Assembly (NCBI GenBank): GCA_964640055.1
Contig: CAZXFH010000062.1
Coordinates: forward strand, 1 to 15,392
Length of the DNA stretch: 15,392 nt
From: CAZXFH01 sp964640055
Lineage (GTDB): Bacteria; Fidelibacterota; UBA2242; JAFGTP01
Direction of reading: 5' to 3'
Shown here: piece after piece, positions 1-6,665 of the stretch
How the letters are laid out: each line of letters begins with the position of its first letter
Position numbering within the stretch: the first letter of the stretch is position 1
Notes under the pieces: generated by a model
What the model was told of the DNA's origin: nothing
What the model saw: only the letters and a program-made list of their open reading frames with translations
Database searches by the model: none
Position numbers and translations under genes: made by a program

Positions 1-6
1 GCTATG

Positions 7-62
7 TTCCCGGGGAGAAAATATGCCAAATTTTACCTGTTTTTACCATGGCAAACCGGGAA
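7..62. repeat. Nested imperfect inverted repeat
   Basis: TTCCCGG at 7-13 is the reverse complement of CCGGGAA at 56-62. Inside it, TGCCA at 24-28 pairs with TGGCA at 49-53. The internal loop is asymmetric and the apical loop is 20 nt, so the structure would be weak. It lies downstream of the tRNA-Gly gene on the minus strand, but no T-tract follows, so it is not a convincing terminator. The rest of 1-119 holds nothing I can name. Confidence 0.25.
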
Positions 63-119
63 GTTGTGGCATTATCTTACTTTTATCAGATACGCTAAGT
101 TGTTGTTTTTATTGAATTG

Positions 120-190
120 AGCGAGTGAAGGGAATCGAACCCTCGCTACCAGCTTGGGAAGCTGGAGTTCTGCCATTGAACTACACTCGC
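120..190 (-). tRNA. tRNA-Gly (anticodon CCC)
   Basis: Read on the minus strand, this 71-nt sequence folds into a full cloverleaf. The acceptor stem is GCGAGTG/CACTCGC. A short D arm follows, with TAGTTCAATGGCAGAA as its core. The anticodon stem is CCAGC/GCTGG around the loop TTCCCAA, which places CCC at positions 34-36. The T arm contains GGTTCGATTCC. The discriminator base is T and no CCA is encoded (TCAA follows), so the 3' end must be completed by CCA-adding enzyme. CCC decodes GGG glycine codons. The gene stands alone and is transcribed away from nrdJ. Confidence 0.95.
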
Positions 191-209
191 TTTAAATAGC
201 ATTAAGAAT

Positions 210-239
210 TTAATATTAACAACCCATTTATTAAAACAA
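210..239 (-). promoter_or_regulatory. Possible tRNA-Gly promoter
   Basis: On the minus strand TTGTTT (rc of 234-239) is separated by 18 bp from TATTAA (rc of 210-215). That would start transcription roughly 10-15 nt before the mature tRNA. Both hexamers match the sigma-70 consensus in only four positions, and the region is very AT-rich, so chance matches are likely. Confidence 0.22.
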
Positions 240-322
240 TTTTTCCTTTTTTACAGAGCTGTTTTTTTTCGAAGAGGGTGTTTTTCAAGCCGGTGAATGC
301 AACTCAAATAAAAACAAATAAA

Positions 323-338
323 TAACAATTTGTTGTGG
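323..338. promoter_or_regulatory. NrdR box-like site 1 (upstream)
   Basis: By eye this 16-mer agrees with the NrdR box consensus (acaCwAtATaTwGtgt) at 11 of 16 positions, including the CAAT left half and the TTGTG right half. NrdR is the ATP-cone/zinc-ribbon repressor of ribonucleotide reductase genes and usually binds paired boxes about 31-32 bp apart. The centre-to-centre distance to site 2 is 32 bp. On its own the site would be weak; the spacing is what supports it. No nrdR gene lies in the window. Confidence 0.5.
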
Positions 339-345
339 TCATTAA

Positions 346-375
346 TTAATTAAACCACAAAATATTGTATATAAT
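346..375 (+). promoter_or_regulatory. Candidate distal nrdJ promoter
   Basis: TATAAT at 370-375 is a perfect -10 hexamer. TTAATT at 346-351 lies 18 bp upstream as a poor -35. NrdR box-like site 2 sits between the two hexamers, so repressor binding would block this promoter directly. The area is AT-rich and a chance TATAAT is possible. Confidence 0.35.
355..370. promoter_or_regulatory. NrdR box-like site 2 (downstream)
   Basis: This 16-mer matches the NrdR box consensus at 13 of 16 positions, with the core CAAAATATTGT. A 16-bp gap separates it from site 1. Its left edge ACCACAA (354-360) is the reverse complement of TTGTGGT (333-339) at the right edge of site 1. It fills the spacer of the candidate distal promoter (-10 TATAAT at 370-375), a position suited to repression of nrdJ when dATP/ATP-loaded NrdR binds. 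Confidence 0.6.
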
Positions 376-400
376 TTTCTCCATTTTACGGGATTAATAC

Positions 401-429
401 TTGACATAACAGCCCATTAAAAGTATATT
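401..429 (+). promoter_or_regulatory. Candidate proximal nrdJ promoter (sigma-70 type)
   Basis: A perfect -35 hexamer TTGACA (401-406) is followed by a 17-bp spacer and TATATT (424-429, five of six consensus bases). Transcription would start near 436 and give a leader of about 45 nt before the ATG at 481. The NrdR-like boxes end about 30 bp upstream of this -35. Repression here would therefore have to act at a distance, or the distal promoter is the regulated one. Confidence 0.7.
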
Positions 430-480
430 TGAGTTGGTACGCTTAACACCATCTTTAACATGAATCTCTCGGGAGGGAAA

Positions 481-2892
481 ATGTCTGATTCGGCACAAGC
501 GAATGTAAGCGGTAGTAAAAAAATCCCCCAAGATATATTAAAGTCTCAGCAAGTCGCACACCCTAAAAAAGGCACCAAGTCCGCCTCAGATTATCCAGGA
601 AATTTTTCGGCTAACGCTCTGGCTGTATTGAAACGACGTTATCTGAAAAAGAACAAGAGTGGCGAGCCCACCGAAAGCGCGGAAGATCTATTTCGTCGGG
701 TAGCCAATGCAATCGCAATTGCCGACACGGAATATTCCCATAAAGCCGCCGTGGATAAAACCGCAGATGAATTCTACCAGCTAATGATCAAAAAGGATTT
801 TATGCCCAATTCACCGACCCTGATGAATGCCGGTCGGGAACTGGGTCAACTCTCCGCCTGTTTTGTGCTACCCATTGATGATTCCATGGAGTCTATTTTT
901 CAAACTCTCAAGGATACCGCTCTGATCCACAAGAGTGGCGGTGGCACAGGCTTTTCCTTCAGCCGTATCCGCCCCAAGAACAGTATTGTGCGCAGCACCA
1001 GTGGCGTAGCCAGCGGACCGGTCTCCTTTATGAAGGTCTACAATGCCTCAACTGAAGCGGTCAAGCAGGGTGGTACCCGGCGGGGTGCCAACATGGGTAT
1101 TCTGCGGGTGGATCATCCGGATATTCTGGAGTTTATCAACTGCAAAATCAATAATGCGGATCTGACCAATTTTAACATATCCATTGCAATTACCGATGAT
1201 TTCATGGAGCGGGTTCGCAATCATGATGAATACGAATTGATCAATCCGGTGAATGGCAATGTGACCGGCACTCTGAATGCGGCGGATGTATTTAAACTGA
1301 TCGCCAAAAACGCCTGGAAGAATGGCGATCCGGGTATTGTTTTTATTGACCGGATCAGCGAGAGCAATCCCACCCCCACCATCGGGGACATCGAGGCCAC
1401 CAATCCCTGTGGCGAACAACCTTTATTACCCAATGAAGCCTGTAATCTGGGCTCTATCAATCTGGCCAATTTTGTGGATAACGGCACAATCGATTATCAA
1501 AATCTGGGTAAAGTGGTAGACACTACGATCCATTTTCTGGATAATGTGATCGACGTGAACAAGTATCCTTTGCAAAAGATCGACCGCTTGGTGAAAAAAA
1601 GCCGTAAAATCGGTCTGGGTGTTATGGGCTTTGCGGATGTCTTGTTTCAATTAAAAATCCCTTATAATTCCGAGCGGGCGCTGGAGCTGGCTGATGATGT
1701 CATGCAGTTCGTTTACAAGCGTGCCCAAAAAGCCAGCATCAAACTGGCTGGAACCCGGGGCACTTTTCCCTTATGGAAAGAGAGTATTTTCTCCCCGGAC
1801 GGGCCCCAGTTGCGCAACGCCTCCATTACCACAATTGCACCGACCGGCACGATTTCCATGATCTCGGATTGTTCCAGCGGCATTGAGCCCATCTTTTCAT
1901 TGGTCTTCACCAAATCCGTCATGGATGGCACCGATCTGTTGTATGTGAACCCCTATTTTGAAGAAGCCTGTCGCGAAGCCGGGATTTACAGTGAAGAATT
2001 GATGAAAAAGGTTGAAAAGGCGGGTTCGATCCAGGATATGGATGAAATCCCGGATGAGATCAAACAAATCTTTGTCACAGCCCACGATATTACCCCGGAA
2101 TGGCATGTACGCATTCAGGCCGCCTTTCAGAAGTGGGTGGATGCCGCCGTTTCCAAAACCTGTAACTTTAAGCGGCATGCGACCATCGATGATGTCGTTG
2201 ATGCCTACTGGCTGGCCTATGAAGCCGGCTGCAAAGGCATAACCATCTACCGGGATGGTAGCCGGGAGGAACAGGTTCTCTACGTAGGCAAAGACAAACC
2301 GAGCGCAGCTGATACCGGGGCGGCGCAGCCCACAACGCTGGAATCTCCCATGATCCAGCCCCGCATCCGGCCTCAGGACACACTGGGGATCACCAAGCGC
2401 ATCCGCACGGGACTGGGCACCCTGTATGTCACCATTAATGAGGACAATCAGGGCCTCTGTGAGGTTTTTACCAACATTGGCAAAGCCGGCAGCCAGGCTC
2501 AGGTCGAGTCCGAGGCCATCAGCCGTCTCATCTCTCTGGCGCTTCGGTCGGGCATTGATCCCTTTGCGATCATTAAACAGTTAAAAGGAATCGGCGGGCC
2601 CAGTCCGGTTTGGGAAAACGGCACCAAGATCCTTTCCACCCCGGACGCCATTGCCAAGGCGCTAGAAAGTTATCTGGAAAGTAAAAAAGAGGGGGAACAG
2701 GCGCCCAAAAAACAATCTCAGCCTTCTTTTTCCCTGGCCGAGAGTGTAACTGATAAAGAAACCCGGGCGCCAACCATTCAACAGCAGGTTAGCAATAAAA
2801 AAACCATGCGTATTTGCCCTGATTGCGGTGGCCCGGTCTATCATGAAAGCGGTTGCTTAACTTGTCCCGCCTGCGGCTTTTCTCTGTGTTGA
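481..2892 (+). CDS. nrdJ: Adenosylcobalamin-dependent (class II) ribonucleotide reductase
   Basis: Cytoplasmic enzyme of 803 aa that reduces ribonucleotides to deoxyribonucleotides, using a B12-generated thiyl radical and needing no oxygen. The catalytic core is clear. C127 (in LSACF) and C321 (in EACNLGS) fit the redox pair, and NPCGE at 308-312 supplies N308, the thiyl-radical C310 and E312. A phosphate-binding PTGTIS follows at about 454. After the core come a TSCPD-type domain (about 635-735) and a C-terminal zinc ribbon with CxxC at 779/782 and 795/798, C792 and a terminal Cys. The namesake TSCPD motif reads STPD here (719-722), so its Cys is lost. I chose the ATG at 481 because GGGAGGG lies 4 nt upstream; the in-frame ATG at 460 has no SD. 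Expression is probably under NrdR control. The gene is monocistronic and ends at a strong terminator. Confidence 0.97.
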   Translation: MSDSAQANVSGSKKIPQDILKSQQVAHPKKGTKSASDYPGNFSANALAVLKRRYLKKNKSGEPTESAEDLFRRVANAIAIADTEYSHKAAVDKTADEFYQLMIKKDFMPNSPTLMNAGRELGQLSACFVLPIDDSMESIFQTLKDTALIHKSGGGTGFSFSRIRPKNSIVRSTSGVASGPVSFMKVYNASTEAVKQGGTRRGANMGILRVDHPDILEFINCKINNADLTNFNISIAITDDFMERVRNHDEYELINPVNGNVTGTLNAADVFKLIAKNAWKNGDPGIVFIDRISESNPTPTIGDIEATNPCGEQPLLPNEACNLGSINLANFVDNGTIDYQNLGKVVDTTIHFLDNVIDVNKYPLQKIDRLVKKSRKIGLGVMGFADVLFQLKIPYNSERALELADDVMQFVYKRAQKASIKLAGTRGTFPLWKESIFSPDGPQLRNASITTIAPTGTISMISDCSSGIEPIFSLVFTKSVMDGTDLLYVNPYFEEACREAGIYSEELMKKVEKAGSIQDMDEIPDEIKQIFVTAHDITPEWHVRIQAAFQKWVDAAVSKTCNFKRHATIDDVVDAYWLAYEAGCKGITIYRDGSREEQVLYVGKDKPSAADTGAAQPTTLESPMIQPRIRPQDTLGITKRIRTGLGTLYVTINEDNQGLCEVFTNIGKAGSQAQVESEAISRLISLALRSGIDPFAIIKQLKGIGGPSPVWENGTKILSTPDAIAKALESYLESKKEGEQAPKKQSQPSFSLAESVTDKETRAPTIQQQVSNKKTMRICPDCGGPVYHESGCLTCPACGFSLC

Positions 2893-2916
2893 TTCATCTC
2901 AAACAAGCATAATATA

Positions 2917-2945
2917 AAAAATCCCGGTGTGAAGCCGGGATTTTT
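2917..2945. terminator. Bidirectional intrinsic terminator between nrdJ and frr
   Basis: An 11-bp perfect stem, AAAAATCCCGG (2917-2927) with CCGGGATTTTT (2935-2945), encloses the 7-nt loop TGTGAAG. The A-run on one side and T-run on the other supply a U-tract for both directions. It would end nrdJ on the plus strand and the rplM-frr operon on the minus strand. Confidence 0.9.
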
Positions 2946-2979
2946 CCATTTATATGGCTCTGATTTGAAGCGGAGCGGG

Positions 2980-3537
2980 CTATTCTTCCAGAATCTCTTT
3001 TTCTTTCTTTTCCAGGGTTTCATCAATTGTCTGGTTGTATTTATCAGTCAATTCCTGAATTTCATCCATGGCGCCGTGGGCCCGGTCCTCCGAAACTTCG
3101 TGATCTTTCTCTAATTTTTTTATCTCATCATTGGCATCACGCCGGATATTGCGAATCGCAATCCGGCCCTCTTCGGCCAGTTTATGGGCATAGCGGGCCA
3201 GTTCCTGGCGTCTTTCCTCTGTCAATTGCGGGACCGGGCAGCGTAACAGGTTGCCTTCTACTTGCGGATTCAATCCCAAATCAGCACTCCGGATGGCCTT
3301 ATCAACCGCGCCCACAGCGTTTTTATCATAAACATGCACCACCAGCATACGCGGATCCGGTGTCGCTACATTGGCGATTTGGTTTAAAGGGGTCTGGGTG
3401 CCGTAGTAATCTACTTTGACATGATCCAGAATCGAGGGGGTTGCCCGGCCGGTTCGTATGGCTGCCAGATCATGCCGGCAGGCCTCCACGCTCTTTTTCA
3501 TCCGTTGCTTGGCATCTTTTATTACTTCATCAATCAT
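2980..3537 (-). CDS. frr: Ribosome recycling factor
   Basis: Cytoplasmic protein of 185 aa that works with EF-G to split the post-termination ribosome. The family signature is intact: an N-terminal helix with AAIRTGRATPSIL, the domain II strands with YYGTQTPLNQIANV, and the C-terminal helices with RIAIRNIRRDAND, which holds the conserved arginine needed for ribosome binding. Length equals the usual 185 aa. The ATG (rc of 3535-3537) lies inside the 3' end of pyrH: the pyrH stop (rc of 3530-3532) is downstream of it, giving an 8-bp overlap that suggests translational coupling. The SD AAGGAG would lie in the pyrH coding sequence (rc of 3543-3548). It is the last gene of the translation operon. 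Confidence 0.97.
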   Translation of the reverse strand: MIDEVIKDAKQRMKKSVEACRHDLAAIRTGRATPSILDHVKVDYYGTQTPLNQIANVATPDPRMLVVHVYDKNAVGAVDKAIRSADLGLNPQVEGNLLRCPVPQLTEERRQELARYAHKLAEEGRIAIRNIRRDANDEIKKLEKDHEVSEDRAHGAMDEIQELTDKYNQTIDETLEKKEKEILEE

Positions 3538-4261
3538 TTTTCACTCCTTGTGATACTAGGGTCCCGACAGACTCTCCTGTCAATATTTTTTTTAAATTTC
3601 CCGCTTGAAGCATATTATATACGATGATGGGAATCCGGTTATCCCGGCAAATACTGAAAGCAGTTAAATCCATCACCCGTAATTTCTTTTCCAGGGCTAC
3701 CTGGTAATCCAGCTGCCGGTACAATTGCGCATCTTTATAATGCACAGGATCCTTATCATAGACGCCCTTAACCTTGGTGCCCTTGATCAGCACCTGAGCA
3801 CCGATCTCTGCAGCACGCAGCGCGGCCCCTGAATCGGTGCTGAAATAAGGTCGCCCGGTACCGGAACTGAAAATCAGGACTTCACCTTTACCTAAATATT
3901 CTTTAGCCCGGCGGATATGCATGGGTTCAGCCACTTCCTCCATCCGAATCGCGGAAAACAGACGACAAGCGACTCCCCGGTTGAGCAGGGCATCCTGGAG
4001 CGCAAGGCCATTGATTACCGTGGCTAACATGCCCATATAATCGGCGCGTACCCGATCCATGTCCTGGGCGCCGGCACTTAAACCGCGGAATATATTACCT
4101 CCGCCGATTACGATCCCGATTTGAGCCCCCAACTCTTGCGCAGCAATGATCTCTTCGGTCAGTTGCCGGATCATTGCGGGTTGAATGCCAAACCCCATTT
4201 TGCCAGCCAGCGCCTCACCCGAAAACTTTAATAGGACGCGCTTATATTTTAATTCTGGCAT
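3530..4261 (-). CDS. pyrH: UMP kinase
   Basis: Cytoplasmic, hexameric bacterial-type UMP kinase (amino acid kinase fold), 243 aa. It phosphorylates UMP to UDP with ATP and supplies all pyrimidine nucleotides. Visible motifs are KFSGEAL near the start (lysine for phosphate binding), the GGGNIFRG glycine loop at 53-60, ADYMGMLATVIN at 73-84, the UMP-binding TGRPYFSTDSGA segment at 135-146 and GTKVKGVYDKDP at 161-172. Length is typical. It lies 25 bp after tsf and overlaps frr by 8 bp, the classic tsf-pyrH-frr order. No good SD precedes the ATG (the upstream stretch is almost pure A/T), unlike its neighbours, so coupling to tsf translation is plausible. Confidence 0.97.
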   Translation of the reverse strand: MPELKYKRVLLKFSGEALAGKMGFGIQPAMIRQLTEEIIAAQELGAQIGIVIGGGNIFRGLSAGAQDMDRVRADYMGMLATVINGLALQDALLNRGVACRLFSAIRMEEVAEPMHIRRAKEYLGKGEVLIFSSGTGRPYFSTDSGAALRAAEIGAQVLIKGTKVKGVYDKDPVHYKDAQLYRQLDYQVALEKKLRVMDLTAFSICRDNRIPIIVYNMLQAGNLKKILTGESVGTLVSQGVKND

Positions 4262-4286
4262 TAAATTTTTTGAAAAATAAATTTAT

Positions 4287-4889
4287 TTAGCTATTATCCT
4301 CGCCTAACTGATAGCGGGTAAACCGTGAGATCGTGATATTTTCGCCGATTTTGCCAATGGTGGTTTTCAGGTATTCCTCCACCGTCATCTGGGAATCTTT
4401 AACATACGACTGTTCTAATAAACAGTTTTCCTGATAAAATTTATTAAGCTTGCCTTCCACGATCCGATCGATCACTTTGTCGGGTTTGTTCTGGCTTTTA
4501 GCTTGATCCCGGTAGATTTCCTGTTCTTTGGCCACCAGTTCGCTATCGATTTCGTCCCGTTTGATGGCGACCGGATTGGTGGCGGCAATATGCATGGCTA
4601 TATTTTTAACAAATTCTTTGAAATCATCGTTCTTGGCCACAAAATCGGTTTCGCAATTGACTTCCAGAAGAACCCCAATTTTATTTCCGGGATGGATATA
4701 GGCAGATATCATGCCTTCATTGGCTTCCCGGTCAGCCTTTTTCTGGGCCTTGGCCATTCCCTTTTTGCGCAGGATATCGACTGCCTCATCCATATCACCT
4801 TCGGCTTCCTGCAAAGCGTTTTTGCAGTCCATCATCCCGCTGCCGGTTCTGTCCCGGAGTTCTTTCACCTGCTGGGCTGAAATTTTCAT
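4287..4889 (-). CDS. tsf: Translation elongation factor Ts
   Basis: Guanine nucleotide exchange factor for EF-Tu, 200 aa, cytoplasmic. The N-terminal UBA-like domain carries RTGSGMMDCKNAL (14-26), and the core domain carries the signature TDFVAKND (81-88) whose Asp-Phe pair inserts into EF-Tu. At 200 aa it is the short form with a single core half, as in Thermus and many other phyla, not the roughly 280-aa enterobacterial form. An in-frame TTG lies one codon upstream (4892), but GAGG is spaced 7 nt from the ATG at 4889, so I take the ATG. The gene follows rpsB by 17 bp, the near-universal rpsB-tsf pair. Confidence 0.97.
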   Translation of the reverse strand: MKISAQQVKELRDRTGSGMMDCKNALQEAEGDMDEAVDILRKKGMAKAQKKADREANEGMISAYIHPGNKIGVLLEVNCETDFVAKNDDFKEFVKNIAMHIAATNPVAIKRDEIDSELVAKEQEIYRDQAKSQNKPDKVIDRIVEGKLNKFYQENCLLEQSYVKDSQMTVEEYLKTTIGKIGENITISRFTRYQLGEDNS

Positions 4890-4906
4890 CAATAATCCTC
4901 TTAATT

Positions 4907-5623
4907 TTAACTACTGGCTTGTTCTTCAGTCATTTCGATTCTTGAATTACGGGCCTCTAAAATTGCATCCGCCAATTGGCTGATGATAATCTGGATGGTT
5001 TGGATCGAATCATCATTGCCCGGTATGGGATAATCGATGAGGGTCGGATCCGCATTGGTATCCACAATCCCAATTACCGGGATAGACAATTTGTTGGCTT
5101 CCTTGACCGCAATATCATCACAAATAACATCGGCAACGATCAGGGCATCGGGCAGTCTTTTCATACTTTTGATTCCCCGGTGCAAATCTGCCAGACGAAC
5201 CCGTTCCCGTTCCAGAGTCAACTTTTCCTTTTTGGTAAGATTATCGCTATAACCGGAAGATTTTATTTTCTCCAATTTTTGTAGATGACGAATACTTTTC
5301 TTAATGGTTGAAAAATTGGTCAGGGTACCACCTAACCAGCGCTCGACAACATAAAACATCTCGCAGCGATCGGCTTCTTTTTGGATAATATCTTTGGTCT
5401 GTTTTTTAGTACCGACAAAAAGGATATCCCCGCCTTTGCGCACTGTTTCCCGCGCAAAGCGTGAGGCTTGTTCAAGACAATCAGCGGTTTTATGCAGGTC
5501 AATGATATAGATCCCGTTCTTTTTCATAAAAATATAGGGCTTCATCTTGGGATTCCATTTACTGGTCAAATGTCCAAAATGGGCACCGGATTTCCAAAGC
5601 TGATCAAATTTTATTTCACTCAT
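4907..5623 (-). CDS. rpsB: 30S ribosomal protein S2
   Basis: Small-subunit protein of 238 aa that sits between the head and body of the 30S subunit and is needed for S1 docking. The N-terminal signature GAHFGHLTSKWNPKMKPYI is present, followed by the coiled-coil insertion (about 100-160, rich in K/E) and the C-terminal signature PVIGIVDTNADP with PGNDDSIQTI. Length matches the family. AGGA lies 4 nt before the ATG. It follows rpsI by only 22 bp, so rplM-rpsI and rpsB-tsf seem to be one transcription unit here, although in many bacteria they are separate. I see no room for an S2 leader RNA in the gap. Confidence 0.97.
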   Translation of the reverse strand: MSEIKFDQLWKSGAHFGHLTSKWNPKMKPYIFMKKNGIYIIDLHKTADCLEQASRFARETVRKGGDILFVGTKKQTKDIIQKEADRCEMFYVVERWLGGTLTNFSTIKKSIRHLQKLEKIKSSGYSDNLTKKEKLTLERERVRLADLHRGIKSMKRLPDALIVADVICDDIAVKEANKLSIPVIGIVDTNADPTLIDYPIPGNDDSIQTIQIIISQLADAILEARNSRIEMTEEQASS

Positions 5624-5645
5624 ATAATCCTATCTCTGTTAAATT

Positions 5646-6038
5646 TTAACGTTTGGAGAACTGATAACCCCGCCGGGCCCCGGCCAGTCCGTATTTCTTT
5701 CTTTCTTTAACCCGGGCATCACGGGTAAGTAAACCGGCTGTTTTTAATTTTCCCCGGAGCTTGGGATCAAATTCCTCTAGTGCCCGGGACATCGCCAGGC
5801 GAATAGCGCCCGCCTGTCCGGATAACCCCCCGCCATCAACATTGATATCAATGTCCAGGTCTTTGACATGGTCACAGACTTCCAGGGGTCGCCGGATATC
5901 CTGTTTGAGTGTTTCCCGGTTGAAATAATCCTCCGGCTCGCGTTGATTAATGCGGATTTTTCCACTACCAGCCCGCATACGCAGCCGAGCAATCGCACGT
6001 TTACGTCTGCCGATGGCACTATATTCTAATTTTGGCAT
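5646..6038 (-). CDS. rpsI: 30S ribosomal protein S9
   Basis: Small-subunit head protein of 130 aa whose basic C-terminal tail reaches the P-site tRNA. Recognised by the N-terminal YSAIGRRKRAIARLRM, the family signature GGGLSGQAGAIRLAMSRAL (about 68-86) and the basic end KYGLAGARRGYQFSKR. Length is normal. AGGAT lies just upstream of the ATG. It follows rplM after 7 bp, the almost universal rplM-rpsI pair. Confidence 0.97.
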   Translation of the reverse strand: MPKLEYSAIGRRKRAIARLRMRAGSGKIRINQREPEDYFNRETLKQDIRRPLEVCDHVKDLDIDINVDGGGLSGQAGAIRLAMSRALEEFDPKLRGKLKTAGLLTRDARVKERKKYGLAGARRGYQFSKR

Positions 6039-6045
6039 CGTTATC

Positions 6046-6483
6046 CTATCCTTTTATTTTTAATGGTTTGGGCTCTTGGGCGGCATGGGGGTGGTCAGCC
6101 CCGCGATATACCTTCAACTTTTTAATAATTTGTCGGCCCAGACGATTATGGGGCAGCATGCCCTTAACCGCATGTTTAATAATCCGGTCCGGATGTTTTG
6201 CCAGCATTTCATTAAAATCAGTAGATCTTTCATTTCCAATATAGCCCGAATGACGAAAATAGGCTTTATAATTGCTCTTCTTGCCCGACAGGCGGATCTT
6301 TTCAGCGTTGATCACGATGACATAATCCCCGGTATCCAGATGAGGGGTAAATTGCGGCTTATGTTTGCCGCGCAGAATCTGGGCCACTTCACTGGCCAGA
6401 CGACCCAGGACCTGGTCTTGGGCATCGACTACAAACCATTTATTATCAATCTCATCCGCGGTCGGATAGTAGGTTTTAAACAT
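6046..6483 (-). CDS. rplM: 50S ribosomal protein L13
   Basis: Early-assembly large-subunit protein of 145 aa. The fold's hallmarks are present: KWFVVDAQDQVLGRLAS near the N-terminus, HLDTGDYVIVINAEKI in the middle, and the signature VKGMLPHNRLGRQ with LKVYRGADHPHAAQ near the end. Length is typical. The ATG at 6483 has a purine stretch (GAGAGAA) about 6-8 nt upstream. It is the first gene of the translation operon. The 182 bp in front of it hold a weak candidate promoter and a small leader hairpin, and there is no clear terminator after pyrC, so read-through from the pyr genes is possible. Confidence 0.97.
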   Translation of the reverse strand: MFKTYYPTADEIDNKWFVVDAQDQVLGRLASEVAQILRGKHKPQFTPHLDTGDYVIVINAEKIRLSGKKSNYKAYFRHSGYIGNERSTDFNEMLAKHPDRIIKHAVKGMLPHNRLGRQIIKKLKVYRGADHPHAAQEPKPLKIKG

Positions 6484-6511
6484 AGGTTTTCTCTCGTTTT
6501 ATTAAATACAA

Positions 6512-6536
6512 TTTCTGCGTCCAAAAAAGCAGGAAA
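6512..6536 (-). other. Small hairpin in the rplM leader
   Basis: On the minus strand TTTCCTGC (rc of 6529-6536) can pair with GCAGAAA (rc of 6512-6518), with one bulged C and a 10-nt loop. It would lie in the 5' untranslated region about 30 nt before the rplM ATG. Autoregulatory leaders are known for L13 operons in several phyla, but I cannot match this one to a known family. It may be chance. Confidence 0.25.
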
Positions 6537-6564
6537 ACTTACAATGAGACGACTTTAGAATCAA
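6536..6564 (-). promoter_or_regulatory. Possible rplM operon promoter
   Basis: On the minus strand TTGATT (rc of 6559-6564) is followed by 17 bp and TAAGTT (rc of 6536-6541). The -35 matches four of six consensus bases and the -10 only three, but spacing and location (53 bp before the rplM start) are right. A stand-alone promoter for the ribosomal genes is expected here; this exact assignment is weak. Confidence 0.3.
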
Positions 6565-6665
6565 GATATTTTTCGACCAGCAAATAAAGATTATTTTATT
6601 CCGCAGGTCGGCGTGGTAAAGAAATTGTTGGCCTAAACGGTTTCCAGGGTTAAAATCAAGCGGGA

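Noticed and set aside
4..120. Plus-strand frame of 38 codons from an ATG at 4
   Set aside because: No SD, low-complexity composition, antisense to nothing known, and it ends at the tRNA border. Most likely chance.
191..480. Cobalamin riboswitch upstream of nrdJ
   Set aside because: B12-dependent reductases sometimes have one, but the AT-rich region shows no B12-box core or multi-stem structure. The paired NrdR-like boxes explain it better.
460..480. Upstream ATG as the nrdJ start
   Set aside because: No SD before it, whereas GGGAGGG sits ideally before the ATG at 481; those bases are the ribosome binding site.
3027..3419. 130-codon plus-strand frame antisense to frr
   Set aside because: Shadow of the frr reading frame: no SD, no recognisable family, and the opposite strand encodes intact RRF.
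4503..4880. 125-codon plus-strand frame antisense to tsf
   Set aside because: Shadow frame; the minus strand encodes a full EF-Ts with its signatures.
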